The translations under genes and the position numbers were made by a program. This document shows, in pieces, positions 62,407 to 64,000 of a stretch of 64,000 nucleotides of DNA (its first letter is position 1; each line of letters opens with the position of its first letter). This DNA comes from Granulicella sp. (lineage in GTDB: Bacteria; Acidobacteriota; Terriglobia; Terriglobales; Acidobacteriaceae), in assembly GCA_025408425.1 (NCBI GenBank), contig JANXYX010000009.1, positions 28,531 to 92,530 of the forward strand. Reading direction: 5' to 3'. Below the pieces are notes generated by a model. The model worked only from the letters and a program-made list of their open reading frames with translations, ran no database searches and had not been told where the DNA came from.

Positions 62407-63687
62407 ATGTCGGAACACCACACCATCCTCGGTGGCAAAGTTCATGTCTACAGGCGTCCGAACAGTTCTAGCTGGCAATGCGCCAGCTATCTAGCAGGAA
62501 AGAATCGACGCACGACCACGAAAGAAGACAGTCTCTCGAAGGCAAAGGAAGTCGCAGAAGACTGGTATTTGCAGCTACGCGGCAAACTCCGCGACGGTGA
62601 GCTGAAAAACGGGAAACTGTTCCGCGAAGCGGGTAAGTTGTACCTGCGCGAATTCGACATCATCACGCAGGGAGAACGGAGCCCGACCTATGCGCGCGGA
62701 CAACATGCGCGTACAGATGGCCACCTCATCCCGTTCTTCGGCAACATGGTGCTCCCTGAAATCACCTCTGGCAAAGTGAACGAGTATCGAATCCGTCGGC
62801 TCGAAGAAAGCAAGGCTCAACGCGGCAAGCCGCTGGCGCACAACACCATGCACCAGGAGATCGTGACTCTGCGCCAGATATTCAAGACAGCTCTGCGGCA
62901 TGGATGGATCGATCATCTACCGGACTTGTCAGAGCCGTATCGCTCGTCGCCGAAGATCTCCCATAGAGCCTGGTTCTCGCCAGAAGAGTACAAGCAGCTC
63001 TACGAAGCGACGCGAAGACGCGCCCTCGATCCCAAGCAGCCCCGCTTCCGTTGGGAAGCGGAACAACTTCACGATTACGTTCTATTCGCAACCAATACCG
63101 GCCTCCGCCCGGACGAGGCAATGCGCCTTCAGTTTCGGGATGTAATGGTGGTCGAAGACGAGGGCAGCGGCCAAACCATCCTTGAGATCGAAGTACGTGG
63201 AAAACGCGGTGTCGGTTATTGCAAGAGCACGGCGGGAGCGGTGCATCCATTTGAGCGGCTGAAAGCCCGCACACGACCAGATGGCGGGCCGGGGAGATCG
63301 GGCAGTCGCACCGCATCCATAGCGAACGGGGAGTGGCACGAGCCAGGACCTATCGATCTTCTGTTTCCGAAATGGCCTCGCGATTTATTCAATGCAATTC
63401 TTGAGGAAGAAAAACTCCGGACCGACCGCGATGGTAGGCCACGAACTGCCTATAGCCTCCGCCATACATACATTTGCCTGCGCCTGCTCGAAGGGGCGGA
63501 CATCTATCAGATCGCCAAAAACTGTCGGACAAGCGTGGAGATGATTGAGAAATATTATGCAGCCCATTTGAAGACAAGACTCGATGCTTCCGCAATCAAC
63601 ATCATGAAGCCACGTCCGAAGAAAAAGACGGTTTCAAGGAAAGGCCCTGGTCGAGTGGAGGCCTTGCGCTTGGCGGAGGAAGCGTAG
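62407..63687 (+). CDS. Tyrosine recombinase / integrase
   Basis: 426 residues. An AP2-like N-terminus (KVHVYRRPNSSSWQCASYLAGKNRR) then a core-binding domain and catalytic domain: RI in TNTGLRPDEAM, the second box YSLRHTYICLRL (Tyr at the usual His of H-x-x-R), and nucleophile Tyr in IEKYYAAH. It follows a broken tRNA-Leu and precedes another tRNA-Leu, as expected for an integrase that targets tRNA genes. ATG 62407. Base composition is unlike the chromosome. Confidence 0.93.
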   Translation: MSEHHTILGGKVHVYRRPNSSSWQCASYLAGKNRRTTTKEDSLSKAKEVAEDWYLQLRGKLRDGELKNGKLFREAGKLYLREFDIITQGERSPTYARGQHARTDGHLIPFFGNMVLPEITSGKVNEYRIRRLEESKAQRGKPLAHNTMHQEIVTLRQIFKTALRHGWIDHLPDLSEPYRSSPKISHRAWFSPEEYKQLYEATRRRALDPKQPRFRWEAEQLHDYVLFATNTGLRPDEAMRLQFRDVMVVEDEGSGQTILEIEVRGKRGVGYCKSTAGAVHPFERLKARTRPDGGPGRSGSRTASIANGEWHEPGPIDLLFPKWPRDLFNAILEEEKLRTDRDGRPRTAYSLRHTYICLRLLEGADIYQIAKNCRTSVEMIEKYYAAHLKTRLDASAINIMKPRPKKKTVSRKGPGRVEALRLAEEA

Positions 63688-63704
63688 ACCTTCGCCCTGT
63701 GCTT

Positions 63705-63710
63705 TATGAT
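63705..63710 (+). promoter_or_regulatory. Putative -10 (TATGAT) for tRNA-Leu(UAA)
   Basis: TATGAT, 20 bases before the mature tRNA 5' end. No clear -35. Confidence 0.35.
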
Positions 63711-63730
63711 GGGGCTGTAGTAAACATCAC

Positions 63731-64000
63731 GCGGGTGTGGTGAAATCGGCAGACACAGCGGACTTAAGGAAATTGAGTGCTCGCCAGGGAAACCGGCGGA
63801 GTAGAACTGCTCAAAGTCGGGGAAACCTTGAATGGCAATCCCGAGCCAAGCCCGGAATTACTTCTGGGAAGGTGTAGAGACTAGACGGGCAGCACCTAAA
63901 CCTCATACGGGGAATGGTGAAGGGATAGTCCAGACCACGAAGCCGCCGTTGGCGGTGCGGCGAAAGCCGAAGTGGTATGAAAATCCGCAGACCCTAACCG
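63731..64000 (+). tRNA. tRNA-Leu(UAA) interrupted by a group I intron (3' end cut by window)
   Basis: 5' exon 63731-63765: GCGGGTG acceptor strand, D-arm, anticodon stem GCGGA and CTT. 3' exon from 63980: AAAATCCGC then a variable arm (AGACCCTAACCG) cut at the window edge. Joined, the loop is CTTAAAA with anticodon UAA. The intron lies between the first and second anticodon bases, exactly where cyanobacterial and plastid tRNA-Leu(UAA) introns sit. Confidence 0.9.
63766..63979 (+). ncRNA. Group I intron (subgroup IC3-like)
   Basis: 214 bases. Conserved core: AATTGAG near the 5' end, Q-like GGCAATCCCGAGCC (63834 on), R element GAGACTAGACGG (63877-63888) and S element AAGGGATAGTCC (63920-63931), whose TAGTC pairs with GACTA to form P7. 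GAAA tetraloops occur in L2, L5 and L9. The last base is G (omegaG). No endonuclease gene is inside. The layout closely follows the Anabaena tRNA-Leu intron. Confidence 0.9.

Overview
The window is a GC-rich chromosomal segment most consistent with a soil Acidobacteriota bacterium of the Terriglobia (Granulicella/Terriglobus/Edaphobacter type). This is inferred from the Gram-negative LPS genes, repeated Tat/Sec-exported carbohydrate and ferritin-like proteins, and intergenic hairpin repeats with TGAA loops. The + strand is G-rich over nearly all of its length whichever strand is coding, so one replication strand appears to run through the whole window. A few stretches break this pattern and look acquired: an Mrr-like endonuclease, part of metG, the glutaminase, and the integrase block at the right end.

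Layout: 1-2545 holds the end of glyQ and all of glyS, followed by a repeat-rich spacer (2546-3274). 3275-5611 has a catalase-like peroxidase, a single-domain response regulator and an unknown protein. 5716-17464 is a long + strand housekeeping run: a fused LptC/LptA protein, lptB, rpoN, hpf, rapZ (the classic lpt-rpoN cluster without ptsN), an MsbA-type ABC exporter, YicC, gmk, rpoZ and a type 4 uracil-DNA glycosylase. 17487-27921 holds an exported glycoside hydrolase, priA, HU, dcd, a LuxR-type regulator, a YSC84 protein, a lipid A acyltransferase, lpxD and a P-loop protein. 28115-33304 holds a diguanylate cyclase, two tandem Tat-exported ferritin-like proteins and a beta-propeller lipoprotein. 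33437-39523 carries a methionine/folate fusion enzyme, xseB, an Mrr-like nuclease, a polyprenyl synthase, YajQ and TatD. 39667-50420 holds a PQQ-type sugar dehydrogenase with a haem domain, two cupins, metG, a GntR regulator with an MFS transporter, glutaminase and a GH29 fucosidase. 50543-59094 holds a MeaB-epimerase fusion, tsaB-rimI, a phosphatidylethanolamine pair (psd-pssA), a Usg-like protein, and a sugar porter divergent from a fructokinase. 59272-62064 encodes a pentahaem cytochrome with TPRs and a small cytochrome c.

The right end is the most unusual part. At 62232 there is only the 5' half of a tRNA-Leu(CAA), broken just after its anticodon loop. A tyrosine recombinase follows. Then comes a tRNA-Leu(UAA) split in its anticodon by a group I intron of the cyanobacterial/plastid type (63766-63979); the window ends inside the 3' exon.

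Two structural patterns recur. (1) A TAnnnT hexamer lies exactly 6 nt before the start codon of many genes, which suggests leaderless mRNAs. At three loci the first start opens a 6-13 codon mini-ORF whose TGA overlaps the TTG/GTG start of a real gene. (2) Intergenic hairpin repeats occur whose stems vary with compensatory changes while their loops stay fixed, including a collinear duplication of the glyS tail.
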